Below are positions 22,277 to 31,793 of a stretch of DNA of 55,758 nucleotides, in pieces (position 1 is the first letter of the stretch; the number at the start of each line of letters is the position of its first letter). This DNA comes from Oscillospiraceae bacterium (lineage in GTDB: Bacteria; Bacillota; Clostridia; Oscillospirales; Oscillospiraceae), in contig SVLK01000009.1 of assembly GCA_015067975.1 (NCBI GenBank), positions 1-55,758 on the forward strand. The letters are read 5' to 3'. A program made the position numbers and the translations under genes. A model generated the notes under the pieces. It saw only the letters and a list, made by a program, of their open reading frames with translations, did no database searches and had not been told where the DNA came from.

Positions 22277-25200
22277 TCAATAGTCGTTGTGGATCACAAT
22301 GTTGTTGTTCATGCGGATACTGTACTCTACGCCATTGTAAGTCAGTGTCAAATGGGTTGCGGTCAGCGTACCTGCAGGGGTCTTGGGGTCATTGCCGTTA
22401 TATCCATTACCTCTATAATTATTGTTAATATCTATATAACCAATATACCGCTTGCAGGTTTTTGTCGTAAACTTTCCTTCCCCATCCAAGCTCCACACAT
22501 AAGAATCGGTTTTGTCTGCAGAATTTGTCCAGCCCGACTGAATTGTGTTGTTGTCAAGGGTAAACTTAGTATACATCCGCACATCGCCGTCGCCGGCCGC
22601 CACAAATACCAATTTCGCAGAGGAAGCTTTTCCCATATCGCTCAGTGTCAATGTCGCACTGGGAATACTGGCGCCATTATTCGACTCATAGTTGTGATAT
22701 TTGTAGTCCGGGTCTCCATAACGACCGTACGCACCCCATTTTGCTCCTCCATCATAGTTCACATCATCTGTATGACTACATTTAAAATATACCCATGCCT
22801 CTTTACTATTCGTAGAAATCCGCGTAACTAGATTCCGGTTAGTTGCCTCTGTTGCCGAAACATGATTTGCATTGGTGGTCATTACATAATACTTATATCC
22901 ACCAAAGCCACTACTATCTACCCAAGATTTGGTCTCATCGATACTATCCGTCATATTATCTCCCGACTTCAAGTCAATCGAATACGCAACATTCGGGCTT
23001 GGCGTCACTTCCGTGATCGTCACATTAGGCACATTCCAAGTAATACGCACATCATTGGCTCGGAAACCACCGGCACTGGTATCAAAGCTGCTGACACTAT
23101 AAGATTCCTCGCCGATTTTAACCGTAAACACACACTTATACGTACCCTGCAGCTGGAAGTTCAGCGTTCCCACAGTAAAGGTCTTACCATCGGTGGTAGG
23201 CAAAACATCGCTGCCGAAGGAACGATTAGGTAATGTATCGTATGCCACACTGGGCGTAAAGCCCATATCCGCCTCCAGATGCGTATACGTCAGACCCACC
23301 GATACATCGGGAATAGCTCTGCCCAGATAGTCCGTCACGGTGATGGTCATGTTGTCAAAGGTAACGGGCTCCATGAATCCTACCGTGTATGCACCATTGG
23401 GATCTGCACTGGCTTCGAACTTCACCGTCGTGAAGAACTTGGTGGTAATATCATCGGCCACCACCTTGTCGGTGAAGTCCAGCCAGCCGGTGCCGCCTTC
23501 GCCTATCACACCGTCGTAGAACACGCCCTCACTCTGGCCGGGTTCCTTGTAGAACACGCCGGACACCAGCATGCCCGTCACCGTCCATGTGCCGTCGGTG
23601 GGGAGCACGGCGCGGTAGATATAGGTATCATCTTCCTCATTGGGAATCGTCTGCAGCGTATGCACACCGGCATAGGTCCCCTCGGGAATGTCGGCAGGCA
23701 ACCGCCCGTCATAGGTAAACAGGTGTTTGGTAGGCTCCACACCGTCGTCGGTATGGGTCACTTCCAGACCTACAGAGGCAGAGGGAGATTTGCCCAGTAT
23801 CACATCCAGATAACGCTCGTCAACTCCGCCGATTTCCTCGAAAGAGGCTTTGTAGGTCTCGGAATTCTTACCCACATATTCAATGGGTTCCGGCGAGATC
23901 GCGCGGATGCCGGGAGCAGAGGTGGCGCGGTTGATGATGCTGCCATCCACCACCACCTGCTGGAAGTTGTACGCGCCGGGTTTGGACAGCGTAAACTCGC
24001 CCTCGAAGCGGCGGCTGTCCGCGTTCCAGGTCATATTATCCGCTGTCAGGCGGTTCAGCTGCGAAGAACCGATGCCGTAATAGAGGTCCACATCGCTCAG
24101 CGAAGTCAATATATTGTCCTTGTCATCGCTGATGATGCAGGAAACCTCCATGAACAGCGGTTCGCTGCCGCTATACATCATGGTATACCCTTCCGCGGTC
24201 TGCTGCAGCGCAAGGCCGTCGTCCGCATCGCTGTAGAGTTCCTCCAGCAGATCTTCCATCTCGCCTTCAATGCGCGCGATTTCCGTTTCTTTCTGCTCGG
24301 CTGTCAGGGTAGTGCTGGCCTGTACTTCCGCCAGTTCCTCTTCCAGCTCCTTATACGCCGCGTTCACAGGCGCAGACACGAACACCTGCGCATTCAGTCC
24401 CAGCTGCAGCGTCAGCGTCTTATACTGACTTGCCGGCAGCGGCACATACACGCCGTCAATGATCATATAAGTCATCTTGTAGGTGCCGGAGGTGGTGAAC
24501 ATACCGGTGGCTTCCCAGCCGCTATTGGTACGGTTGAAGTTCACTGTTACGTTCTGTCCCTCGTCGTGGACAAATACGCCCTGTACCGTCTTGGGCACCG
24601 TACCGGAAACGGAAACGCTCATCTTGGTGCTGTAATACGGATCTGCACTCATGTATGCAAAGCTGTTGCCGTTCCAATCCTCGCAGGTCACACCGGTCAC
24701 CGTAGTGCCCGGCACGGTGATCGTCAGATCTTTGATCTGTTCGGTGCTGAGGGCATAGTCCACGCCGTCGATCTGAATACTGCGCAGCTGGTAAGTACCG
24801 GCGCCGTTCAGCGTCACAGCAGCCGTCCAGCCGTTGGCGCCCTTGACGAAATCAAAGGTAGGCTGCTTGGCGCCCTGCGTGGCGGAAATGTAAGAAACAA
24901 GGTTGCCGCGGATGGTCTTGGGCGTTCTGCCCGTTACACCCAGCGTCAGGTTGACCACCGGCTTGTTGTTTGCATCGTAAGCATCAAATTCCGTCCGGTC
25001 TGCGGAAATGGTGATGTTATAGAAGGACTCCTTCAACGGCTTATCGTCCATAGAGGCAACATCCTCGCTGGTGCCAAACTGGATGTTCAGTTGGCCGCGG
25101 ATGGAGTTGGCGGCCAGCACCTCGCTGTTGGTCAGGCGCGAACCGTCCATATACACCACTGCCGTGATGCGCTCGGCCTTGTTCTGTTCCATCTCCATGA

Positions 25201-27241
25201 TGTGATAGGAGTTGGTCAGTTTGTATTTGATACTGCCGTCCTCGTTATAGACGATGTTGCCGTTTTCATCCAATTCCGGCTCATCAGTCTCAATGGTCTT
25301 GGCGCGCAGCTTCAGCGGGACCAGCACACGGCCGCCGTCCTCAAAGGCATTGGCTGTATCCATATCGGCCTGTGCCAGCAGCACCGCCTCTTCTTTTCCT
25401 TCGGCATTCTTTTCCGTGCCGATAAAGGCCACGCACATGGCCTGCAGCAGTTCCAGGCTCTGCTCCTGGTCCTCCGGCGTTTCGGGATAGAATACATAGC
25501 AGCTGCCGGAACCCTGCGTCGTGCTGGTGCCCAGCACCGGCAGGCCGGGGTCATCCTCTTCCCATACGCGGTTGGCGCCCTTGTAGCCCACCACGATGGT
25601 CTGCGTCACGGGATTGCCCTCGTCATCGGTGACTACATTTCCTTCGGCATCGGTCAGGTTCACGGTGCGCGTCACCAGTTCGCCCTCCAGCGTCAGCAGC
25701 GACGACGGTGCGTTGGTGCGCACCCAGAAGTCAATGACCATGCCGTAGGTGTCGGTGGCCGTCAGCGTGGTGCTACTGGCGCCGCCGCTGGCTTTGTCTT
25801 TCGCCAGATTGACAGCTTCCACCAGTTGGTAAGGTGCGTTGTTCTGAGCCGCGGTGGTTACATTGGCCGTCACCGTAACCGTAATTAATACTTTGACCGC
25901 AGCCTGTACGCCGTTCACCGTCAGGTTCGTACCCAGCAGCTGGTCTACATCCACCAGCAAACCGGAGTGCACGATACATTCCTTCGTGCCGCCGCCGGTC
26001 AAGCTGCCAATGTTGCTGGAACTGATTCCCTGTGTCTGGATACCGTCGATGGTGGTGGTATAGATATTGGCCATCACGTTTACCGGATCGCGCAAAGCCT
26101 CCCAACCCACCTTGGTACCGGAAGTGGTGTACTGCTTATACATCTCTTCAATGGAGTTGAAGGACGGCACAAACTTCTGCCGGGCGTTGACGTACATCTT
26201 CAGCGCCGTGATGGTATAGTCGTTGTTCGCATTCTGGAAACCTTCACGCAGCAGCTGATCGTACACCGCGTTGCCGCTGAGCGTGATCTGTCGGTTGGTG
26301 GTGCTGTTGTTATCGGTAGCTGTGCCGCTGTGCAACTGCTCCAGCGTGAAAGGTCGATAAGTCAAATCGTTGGACGCATTATCGTCGCTGTTCACCTTGT
26401 CACAGTAGAGATAGTGCTGCAGATTGGCCACAGATAATACCGTCTGGCCCATTTGATCCAGCACGAGACCGAACTCCTTCATCATGTTGTACAGCGGCGT
26501 AATATACGCGCTGCAGTTCTGGTCCGTATCTTCGATGCGATAGGTGATGTAGACACCCGCCAGCTTCGTAATGGAGTTGATGTAATCTTTGTTGCCGTAA
26601 AGGGACTGGAAATCCAGCACGCTCTTGGCCAGATTTCTGCTCACCGTATTGCTCAGCGCCAGCAGATCCGCGTTGGCGCCGGTAGTATCTGCCTTGACCG
26701 AGGAAATGGCTCGCACGCCATACTGCGTTCCGCCGCCGGCAGGCACCACAAAGGCGCCGCCCGCTCCTTCGATCTGGCTCTTCTGATAGTTGGTAAAGGC
26801 GAAGTCCAGCGCAATATCATCAATACGTCCGTCTGCGCCGTAGGTCACGGCGTACAGGGGCGAATCCTCCAGGGAGCCGGAGTTCAGTACCGCAGGGCGC
26901 AGCGTGATATCCTCCAGACCGTAGCCGGGGTCGGAAAGATTGATCAGGTTACCCCAGGTCAGGTTGCTCAGCGTCACCGCCTGGCCACCATCGCCTACCG
27001 CCGTGGGGGCGGGCTCCAGACCGTCTGTGTCAGACAGGGCGATTTCCAGATTGCCGTTGGTGGTCACCGTGGTGGCCAGGCCGGACACCTCCGGTGCCTT
27101 GGACAGTGTGATCCACGCAAAGGAGGCCGAAGCCAGCATGGTCACAGACATGACCAGCAGCAATGCCACTGCCATCACACGCTCTTTCATGTGAGGCAGA
27201 GCCTTCTTATATGCCTGAATTCTTCTTTGTGTTTCTGTCAT
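22277..27241 (-). CDS. Giant SipW-type surface protein, paralogue of the major subunit, 1654 aa
   Basis: An N-terminal helix (20-40) ends in ASFAWITLSKAPEVSG, the same cleavage region as TTYAWFTLSTAPEVQG in the 773-residue protein at 38772. The next ~110 residues also match (TTV..NGNLEIAL, WGNLINLSD..YGL, TYGADGRI), so the two are paralogues. Residues ~750-1260 hold about four Ig-like modules, each ending like GTYQLRSIQIDG. A Glu-rich helical segment lies near 965. It has no C-terminal anchor or sorting signal. GAGGAGGT precedes the ATG. This size suggests a tip or long-stalk subunit of a fibre, which is inferred. Confidence 0.8.
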   Translation of the reverse strand: MTETQRRIQAYKKALPHMKERVMAVALLLVMSVTMLASASFAWITLSKAPEVSGLATTVTTNGNLEIALSDTDGLEPAPTAVGDGGQAVTLSNLTWGNLINLSDPGYGLEDITLRPAVLNSGSLEDSPLYAVTYGADGRIDDIALDFAFTNYQKSQIEGAGGAFVVPAGGGTQYGVRAISSVKADTTGANADLLALSNTVSRNLAKSVLDFQSLYGNKDYINSITKLAGVYITYRIEDTDQNCSAYITPLYNMMKEFGLVLDQMGQTVLSVANLQHYLYCDKVNSDDNASNDLTYRPFTLEQLHSGTATDNNSTTNRQITLSGNAVYDQLLREGFQNANNDYTITALKMYVNARQKFVPSFNSIEEMYKQYTTSGTKVGWEALRDPVNVMANIYTTTIDGIQTQGISSSNIGSLTGGGTKECIVHSGLLVDVDQLLGTNLTVNGVQAAVKVLITVTVTANVTTAAQNNAPYQLVEAVNLAKDKASGGASSTTLTATDTYGMVIDFWVRTNAPSSLLTLEGELVTRTVNLTDAEGNVVTDDEGNPVTQTIVVGYKGANRVWEEDDPGLPVLGTSTTQGSGSCYVFYPETPEDQEQSLELLQAMCVAFIGTEKNAEGKEEAVLLAQADMDTANAFEDGGRVLVPLKLRAKTIETDEPELDENGNIVYNEDGSIKYKLTNSYHIMEMEQNKAERITAVVYMDGSRLTNSEVLAANSIRGQLNIQFGTSEDVASMDDKPLKESFYNITISADRTEFDAYDANNKPVVNLTLGVTGRTPKTIRGNLVSYISATQGAKQPTFDFVKGANGWTAAVTLNGAGTYQLRSIQIDGVDYALSTEQIKDLTITVPGTTVTGVTCEDWNGNSFAYMSADPYYSTKMSVSVSGTVPKTVQGVFVHDEGQNVTVNFNRTNSGWEATGMFTTSGTYKMTYMIIDGVYVPLPASQYKTLTLQLGLNAQVFVSAPVNAAYKELEEELAEVQASTTLTAEQKETEIARIEGEMEDLLEELYSDADDGLALQQTAEGYTMMYSGSEPLFMEVSCIISDDKDNILTSLSDVDLYYGIGSSQLNRLTADNMTWNADSRRFEGEFTLSKPGAYNFQQVVVDGSIINRATSAPGIRAISPEPIEYVGKNSETYKASFEEIGGVDERYLDVILGKSPSASVGLEVTHTDDGVEPTKHLFTYDGRLPADIPEGTYAGVHTLQTIPNEEDDTYIYRAVLPTDGTWTVTGMLVSGVFYKEPGQSEGVFYDGVIGEGGTGWLDFTDKVVADDITTKFFTTVKFEASADPNGAYTVGFMEPVTFDNMTITVTDYLGRAIPDVSVGLTYTHLEADMGFTPSVAYDTLPNRSFGSDVLPTTDGKTFTVGTLNFQLQGTYKCVFTVKIGEESYSVSSFDTSAGGFRANDVRITWNVPNVTITEVTPSPNVAYSIDLKSGDNMTDSIDETKSWVDSSGFGGYKYYVMTTNANHVSATEATNRNLVTRISTNSKEAWVYFKCSHTDDVNYDGGAKWGAYGRYGDPDYKYHNYESNNGASIPSATLTLSDMGKASSAKLVFVAAGDGDVRMYTKFTLDNNTIQSGWTNSADKTDSYVWSLDGEGKFTTKTCKRYIGYIDINNNYRGNGYNGNDPKTPAGTLTATHLTLTYNGVEYSIRMNNNIVIHNDY

Positions 27242-27259
27242 CGAAGCCTACCTCCTCTG

Positions 27260-28480
27260 TCAGTTTGTGCGCGCTGCGCCGTAGTGGATGAAAAAGGGGA
27301 TTTCCTTCTCCGAAAGGACGTGTCCGTTCTGCAATCTCTCCAGCGTCAGCAGATAGCTGCCGGCCGGTGCCATACCAGCCTCGTTGGAAATAGAAAGCAC
27401 CGTTTTTGTTTGTTCGTCCACGTTCTTCTCCTGTACATCCACCGTCAGGAAAAACTGATTCTCATCTTCCGTATAAGCAACACCGTCAGCGGTTCGTATC
27501 AACCGCGTCAGTTTCCACGAAAGGCCTGTGGTGTCCCTCGAGATGGAATATTGCAGCAGACCGCTGCCGCAAATTACCGACGATTCCGCCGCACTGGTCT
27601 GGACCGTCAATGCTTCTCGGTCGGCAAGCACACAGATCTCACCATGTCCGGTTATCGCGCCTTCTCGCAACGCAAGTGCATGCAGCGTAATTGCTTCTTC
27701 CTGTACGCTTTCTGACAAATCCAGCACTAAATCTATGGTCTCATTGGCCGATACGGGCAAATGAAGCTCCATGGCATCGCCCAACATCACGGTTTCATCG
27801 CGGAAAGTACAGCGTGTTCCCTCCGGGAAGCTGCTGCCGTTCATCTGCAGTACCAGCGTGTCTGCCGCTGCCGGCATCGCGGCAGCGAGCGTCAGCGCTT
27901 CTGTCCATGCGAAACTGTCCGGTGCGGTAATTGTCATCTGCTCTGCCGCCCCCGTGGGAGTTGCAGCGCTCTGCGTACCGGCAGGCAAAAGCGTCACCCG
28001 ATATTCTGCCCACAGCGATTCTGCCGCCGCGCCGGCAGCGCTCCATCCTACATGAATGGTTACTGTCTGGGGCTGCGCCAAAGCCAATGCGATTTCCGTC
28101 GGCGTCAGCGTCAAAAGCGCAGGATAACCGGGCGCAGTTATCTGACAGGTTTCTGCATCCAGCGCCGCAGCCAAATATTCCGGTTGCTCAACGCTGCAGC
28201 GAAGCACTCCTTCTGCCATTCCGGTCTGCGTTTGCAGCGTGATCGTCTCTTTACGCGGCGCAGCACTGTCCATCGGCCAGTCGCCGAGCAAAACAGTCTG
28301 TCCGCCGGCGACCAAATAGTCAGCCGTTACTTCCGCCTTTTGCGGTGTGTACACGGCGCTCCAATTGTCGTTTGTCTCATAGCGGGCATAGGACGGTGCT
28401 GCCGCCAAAGCTGCACTCAGCAGTAATGCCATACAGCCCAGCACTGCCGCAGCTTTTTTCATTGCTCTTTGTACTTTCAC
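27260..28480 (-). CDS. SipW-type exported protein, 406 aa
   Basis: The start is GTG 28480, eight bases after AAAGGGGG; an internal ATG at 28462 is the alternative. A signal segment (residues ~7-30) ends PSYARYETND. The mature part is beta-rich and very poor in Lys and Cys, with no anchor. The SYARY cleavage region is shared with the neighbouring 206-residue protein and resembles that of SipW substrates. It is probably a minor fibre component or chaperone-like exported protein. No family is recognised in the mature part. Confidence 0.7.
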   Translation of the reverse strand: MKVQRAMKKAAAVLGCMALLLSAALAAAPSYARYETNDNWSAVYTPQKAEVTADYLVAGGQTVLLGDWPMDSAAPRKETITLQTQTGMAEGVLRCSVEQPEYLAAALDAETCQITAPGYPALLTLTPTEIALALAQPQTVTIHVGWSAAGAAAESLWAEYRVTLLPAGTQSAATPTGAAEQMTITAPDSFAWTEALTLAAAMPAAADTLVLQMNGSSFPEGTRCTFRDETVMLGDAMELHLPVSANETIDLVLDLSESVQEEAITLHALALREGAITGHGEICVLADREALTVQTSAAESSVICGSGLLQYSISRDTTGLSWKLTRLIRTADGVAYTEDENQFFLTVDVQEKNVDEQTKTVLSISNEAGMAPAGSYLLTLERLQNGHVLSEKEIPFFIHYGAARTN

Positions 28481-28499
28481 ATCCTACGCCCCCTTTCAT

Positions 28500-29120
28500 T
28501 TAGTCTTGATACGGCACATCCAACCGCAATTGCAGCAGAGTCGGGTCGGTTGTCCCGCTAATGGTTAAAGTAAAGTTCTGATAATGCAGTGCTCCGCCCG
28601 GCAGGGCAAAACTTTGCTCCTTTTCATTCTCATCAAAGAAGCGGTAAATCCAGCCATCGCCAAATTGACTGTGCAGTATCGATCCGGCAGGGATTTCCTC
28701 TGCTGCGCCGCGCAGCTGCACCGTCTGGCCGTCTTTTTCATACGACAGCTGCACCGTGATGCTCTCCGGATCATTGATGTTCAGTCCGGCCAGCAGCTGC
28801 AGCGTGTATGTCTGGTCCTGCGGCGCGTATGCCGAATGGCTACGCCCGTTGCTGACACTGAACTCCACCCTGGCATCGGTTTCCCCACTCTGCCAGTTTG
28901 GATTTTCCGGCCAGCTGCCGGCATCCAGCCACGACTGCGTCACAACACCGCCCAGAATCAGCCCAGTTTCTTCCTCTGCAGTCCAGGAGTAGTCCACCGG
29001 TGCAAAGTCCTGTTGGTAGCGGGCATAGGACACCCCCACCATCAGCACAAGGCATGCGCTCAGGCAGATGGCCAGCAGGCCTGTCATCACACGATGGAAG
29101 CTATGGTGCCTTTCGCGCAT
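28500..29120 (-). CDS. Small SipW-type exported protein, 206 aa
   Basis: A signal segment (residues ~10-32) ends VSYARYQQD. The mature region of about 170 residues is a probable beta-sandwich rich in Gln, Asp and Tyr. AAAGGAG precedes the ATG. It lies 20 bases before the 406-residue gene, and both share the SYARY motif, so the two probably act together. Camelysin/TasA relatives have this size and signal type; the match in the mature part is not strong enough to name. Confidence 0.7.
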   Translation of the reverse strand: MRERHHSFHRVMTGLLAICLSACLVLMVGVSYARYQQDFAPVDYSWTAEEETGLILGGVVTQSWLDAGSWPENPNWQSGETDARVEFSVSNGRSHSAYAPQDQTYTLQLLAGLNINDPESITVQLSYEKDGQTVQLRGAAEEIPAGSILHSQFGDGWIYRFFDENEKEQSFALPGGALHYQNFTLTISGTTDPTLLQLRLDVPYQD

Positions 29121-29137
29121 GGCGTCTCCTTTCTTTT

Positions 29138-31087
29138 TTACTGCTCCGGACTCACCAGATAACCGTCACTGGTGGACTGGCAGGTATAGCCTTGCGGTAC
29201 ATAGCTGCTGATGTCGGTGCTGAACGTACCGCCGGTGATCTGAATGGCTGTATTCTGCGATACCGGATGATGCCGCACCGCCTTGGCCGACGGAGCCGCG
29301 CAGCTTACGCGGCTGCTGCCCATCACCGCAACATGGATCGGATAACCGTAGGAGCCTTCCACATAAATACCGTCGCCCGTATCCAGATAGCCGCTGTTCT
29401 CAGCCGGCGTAGTTTCCGGATCGACCAGATTATTGCCGACCTCTGTACCGCTGACGGTACTGTTGCTCACGATCACAGTGCCGCCTTTGATAGCAATGCC
29501 GCTGTTTCCGCTGACGGTACTGCTGGTCACCGTCAAAGTGCTCTGCTGCATGGGGTGGAAAATACCCGCGTAATAGCCGCTGAGCGTACTGTTGATCACC
29601 TGAATATCGCTGCCCCAGCGGCCGGGATTGGCCGCCGTGCCGTTACCGGCCGTACCGTTGCCGCATAGTGCGATATAGTTTTCACTGATCAATGTGCAGT
29701 TTTGAATGATCACTTTTGTTTCAGCGCTGGACAGCGAACCGTCGCCGGTTACATATACCGCTGTATCATCACAAGTCCACTGGCAGCGGTCCAGCCGGAC
29801 CACGGAGTTTGCGCCTTGCGCGCTGGTAGACTTATAATCCTCTATTTCAATACCGGAATATACGTTGCTTACTGTCAAAGCGCTGACAGACACCTGTCCT
29901 CCCATCGTCTGGAAAACCGTGTTGCTTCCGTTACCGACCGCGCTGCCGTTACTCACCGTTAAACTTCCGCCTTGAGCCGTGCGGAAAGCCGCACCGTCAC
30001 CAGTATAGGTAATGGTATGGCCGTTGAGATCCAGCGTCGCCTCCGTACCTGCAGCGATGTCCACCGCAGCGGGAAGCGTCATATCCTGCTGCAGCTGCAG
30101 CACCTTTCCGTTGCTGCCGTTCAAAGCAGTACCCAAAGCTGCGGGTTCGGAAACGCTGACGACTTCGCGCACGATCTGCTGACCGGTCAGCGTGATTTTG
30201 GCAGAAAACTTTCTCTGGGCGATCTCCTGCTTTGCGTATGCGGTATCCCATGCCGTATTGGCCTCGATCTCGCTTTTGGTGCACAGATACAGCCAGATCG
30301 CCTCTTCTGTTTCCGTAGCCGGCACGATCTGATAGCAGTTGTCCGTTACCTTCGTGTATGTTCCGCTGTATCCGTCGGATGCAGTCACCTGCGTAAGGAA
30401 TGCATCCACCGTGGTGTTGGCATCCACCATGGTCACATAGCCATTGGCATCATACCGTGCTTCATAGCAGTCATACTCCACCGGCCGCAAATACTCCGTT
30501 ACAGCGAAAGAGTTATCCGCATTTTGGCTGCCCTGGAAGTAATATCCCACCACGTCGTAAACCCACATCCACTGCAGCGGCACATCGGTGCACAGCAATT
30601 CCGACAGCAGCAGCGTGTTGTGCCGGTTTACTTCATATGTATAGCCTTGCTTCTGGGTCAGGTACTGCCGCTGTACCGTTTCCCCATTCAGCGTGGCCGC
30701 TTCATCAACATAAAAATAAATTCTCTGACGCAGCGCCGGTTCGGCAATGGTATTTTTGCTGACCATAGCAGTAATGGCGCTGGCTTCGTCGCCCTCATTG
30801 GTCACTTCCATGGCGATCACGCCTTTGTCACCGGGTGAGGCCAAAATGGTCCCGCTCTGTATCGTAACGCCGCCGCGGAAACCCCAGGCCTCCGCCTGAA
30901 ACGTCAGTCCCTGGGTCTGCACCACGTTGGTCTGCCACGCCGTTGTCATGGCGAACATCAGCACCACCGTTACAGTAATGGTAAACACCATCAAGCCCAA
31001 CTGTTGATAGATTTTTCGTTTTGCTGCTCCCAGCTGTGCATCACTGCTCTGTGCCGGGCGCTTGTTCAGTTGTTTCAGGCTCAGCAC
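29138..31087 (-). CDS. Membrane-anchored right-handed beta-helix protein, 649 aa
   Basis: The start is GTG 31087, supported by AAGGAG at 31103-31098; the gene therefore overlaps the end of the signal-peptidase gene by 47 bases. A cytoplasmic N-terminus of ~30 residues precedes one hydrophobic helix (31-50, ending TTAWQTN), then a beta-rich part. Residues ~330-610 are a pectate-lyase-like beta-helix (TLDLNGHTITYTG, GGSLTVSNGS, NSTVSG repeats). No catalytic residues of pectate lyase are apparent. Such parallel beta-helices in fibre systems often bind sugars or form tips. Role inferred. Confidence 0.78.
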   Translation of the reverse strand: MLSLKQLNKRPAQSSDAQLGAAKRKIYQQLGLMVFTITVTVVLMFAMTTAWQTNVVQTQGLTFQAEAWGFRGGVTIQSGTILASPGDKGVIAMEVTNEGDEASAITAMVSKNTIAEPALRQRIYFYVDEAATLNGETVQRQYLTQKQGYTYEVNRHNTLLLSELLCTDVPLQWMWVYDVVGYYFQGSQNADNSFAVTEYLRPVEYDCYEARYDANGYVTMVDANTTVDAFLTQVTASDGYSGTYTKVTDNCYQIVPATETEEAIWLYLCTKSEIEANTAWDTAYAKQEIAQRKFSAKITLTGQQIVREVVSVSEPAALGTALNGSNGKVLQLQQDMTLPAAVDIAAGTEATLDLNGHTITYTGDGAAFRTAQGGSLTVSNGSAVGNGSNTVFQTMGGQVSVSALTVSNVYSGIEIEDYKSTSAQGANSVVRLDRCQWTCDDTAVYVTGDGSLSSAETKVIIQNCTLISENYIALCGNGTAGNGTAANPGRWGSDIQVINSTLSGYYAGIFHPMQQSTLTVTSSTVSGNSGIAIKGGTVIVSNSTVSGTEVGNNLVDPETTPAENSGYLDTGDGIYVEGSYGYPIHVAVMGSSRVSCAAPSAKAVRHHPVSQNTAIQITGGTFSTDISSYVPQGYTCQSTSDGYLVSPEQ

Positions 31088-31793
31088 TTTGATTCAGCTC
31101 CTTCAGTAGTTCTTGGCGCACCCGCTCACGCATTTCTTCGTAGGATTCTTCTTCCTTCTCTTTTTGCGTCTTGGCGATTTCCCGGTTCATGGCATCCAGC
31201 TCCCGGCGCATGGTCTTCAGGCTATCGCGCATCACAAACACACCGATCAAAAGGCACGGCAGCACGATGCAGGCTAAAAATCCCACTTTGCTGGTCAATA
31301 CAGAAAGAATTCCTGCCACAATGTTTCCTTCTTTCGTATGGTAGATCACCTTGCCAATCAAGTATGTTTCATCCACATACTGTGCGTCGGCATATTGGTT
31401 GGCATCGCCCTTTGTTTCCAGATACAATCGCCGGTCCGCACCCTCGTAAACAGAGATGACCCGATGAGTAATGATCATGTCAAACCGTCCTGTTTCCCGG
31501 GAGCGGAATGTGACGATGTCCTTTTCTTTAATCTCTTCCATGGGTGTCTTCTGCACCAGCAGCAGCGCACCGGTTGGGATCTCCGGCTCCATGCTTCCTG
31601 TGATCACGCGGAACACGCTGTATCCCCCCACCGTCAGGTAGCCTTTACTGAGCACCTGACTCATCACCAGCACGCACATTGCTATGGCGATGCCCAGCAG
31701 CGCGGTAATACAAATCGTTCCCGCTCTGCTTTTTTTATTCTCTGCTGCCGACTGCGGCAGCAGAACAGAATCGGTATTGCTTTGCTTGTTCAT
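31041..31793 (-). CDS. sipW: SipW-type signal peptidase I with charged tail, 250 aa
   Basis: Ser/His-type (ER/archaeal-like) signal peptidase. The catalytic Ser is in VITGSMEPEIPTG (~66) and the His is in MIITHRVI (~109), replacing the Lys of ordinary bacterial enzymes, as in Bacillus SipW. Membrane helices lie at ~27-46 and ~165-187. The C-terminal ~60 residues are an unusually long charged helix (KEKEEESYEEMRERVRQEL) on the cytoplasmic side. SipW enzymes cut TasA-type fibre proteins, which are abundant around it. It overlaps the upstream subunit gene by 4 bases. Confidence 0.88.
   Translation of the reverse strand: MNKQSNTDSVLLPQSAAENKKSRAGTICITALLGIAIAMCVLVMSQVLSKGYLTVGGYSVFRVITGSMEPEIPTGALLLVQKTPMEEIKEKDIVTFRSRETGRFDMIITHRVISVYEGADRRLYLETKGDANQYADAQYVDETYLIGKVIYHTKEGNIVAGILSVLTSKVGFLACIVLPCLLIGVFVMRDSLKTMRRELDAMNREIAKTQKEKEEESYEEMRERVRQELLKELNQSAEPETTEQAPGTEQ

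Noticed and set aside
23279-25888. An 869-codon plus-strand frame opposite the 1654-residue protein gene
   Set aside because: Antisense shadow; no ribosome site or recognisable domain.
29138-31087. Calling the beta-helix protein a pectate lyase
   Set aside because: The repeat fold is visible but no catalytic or calcium-binding residues of lyases can be pointed out, and the context is structural.
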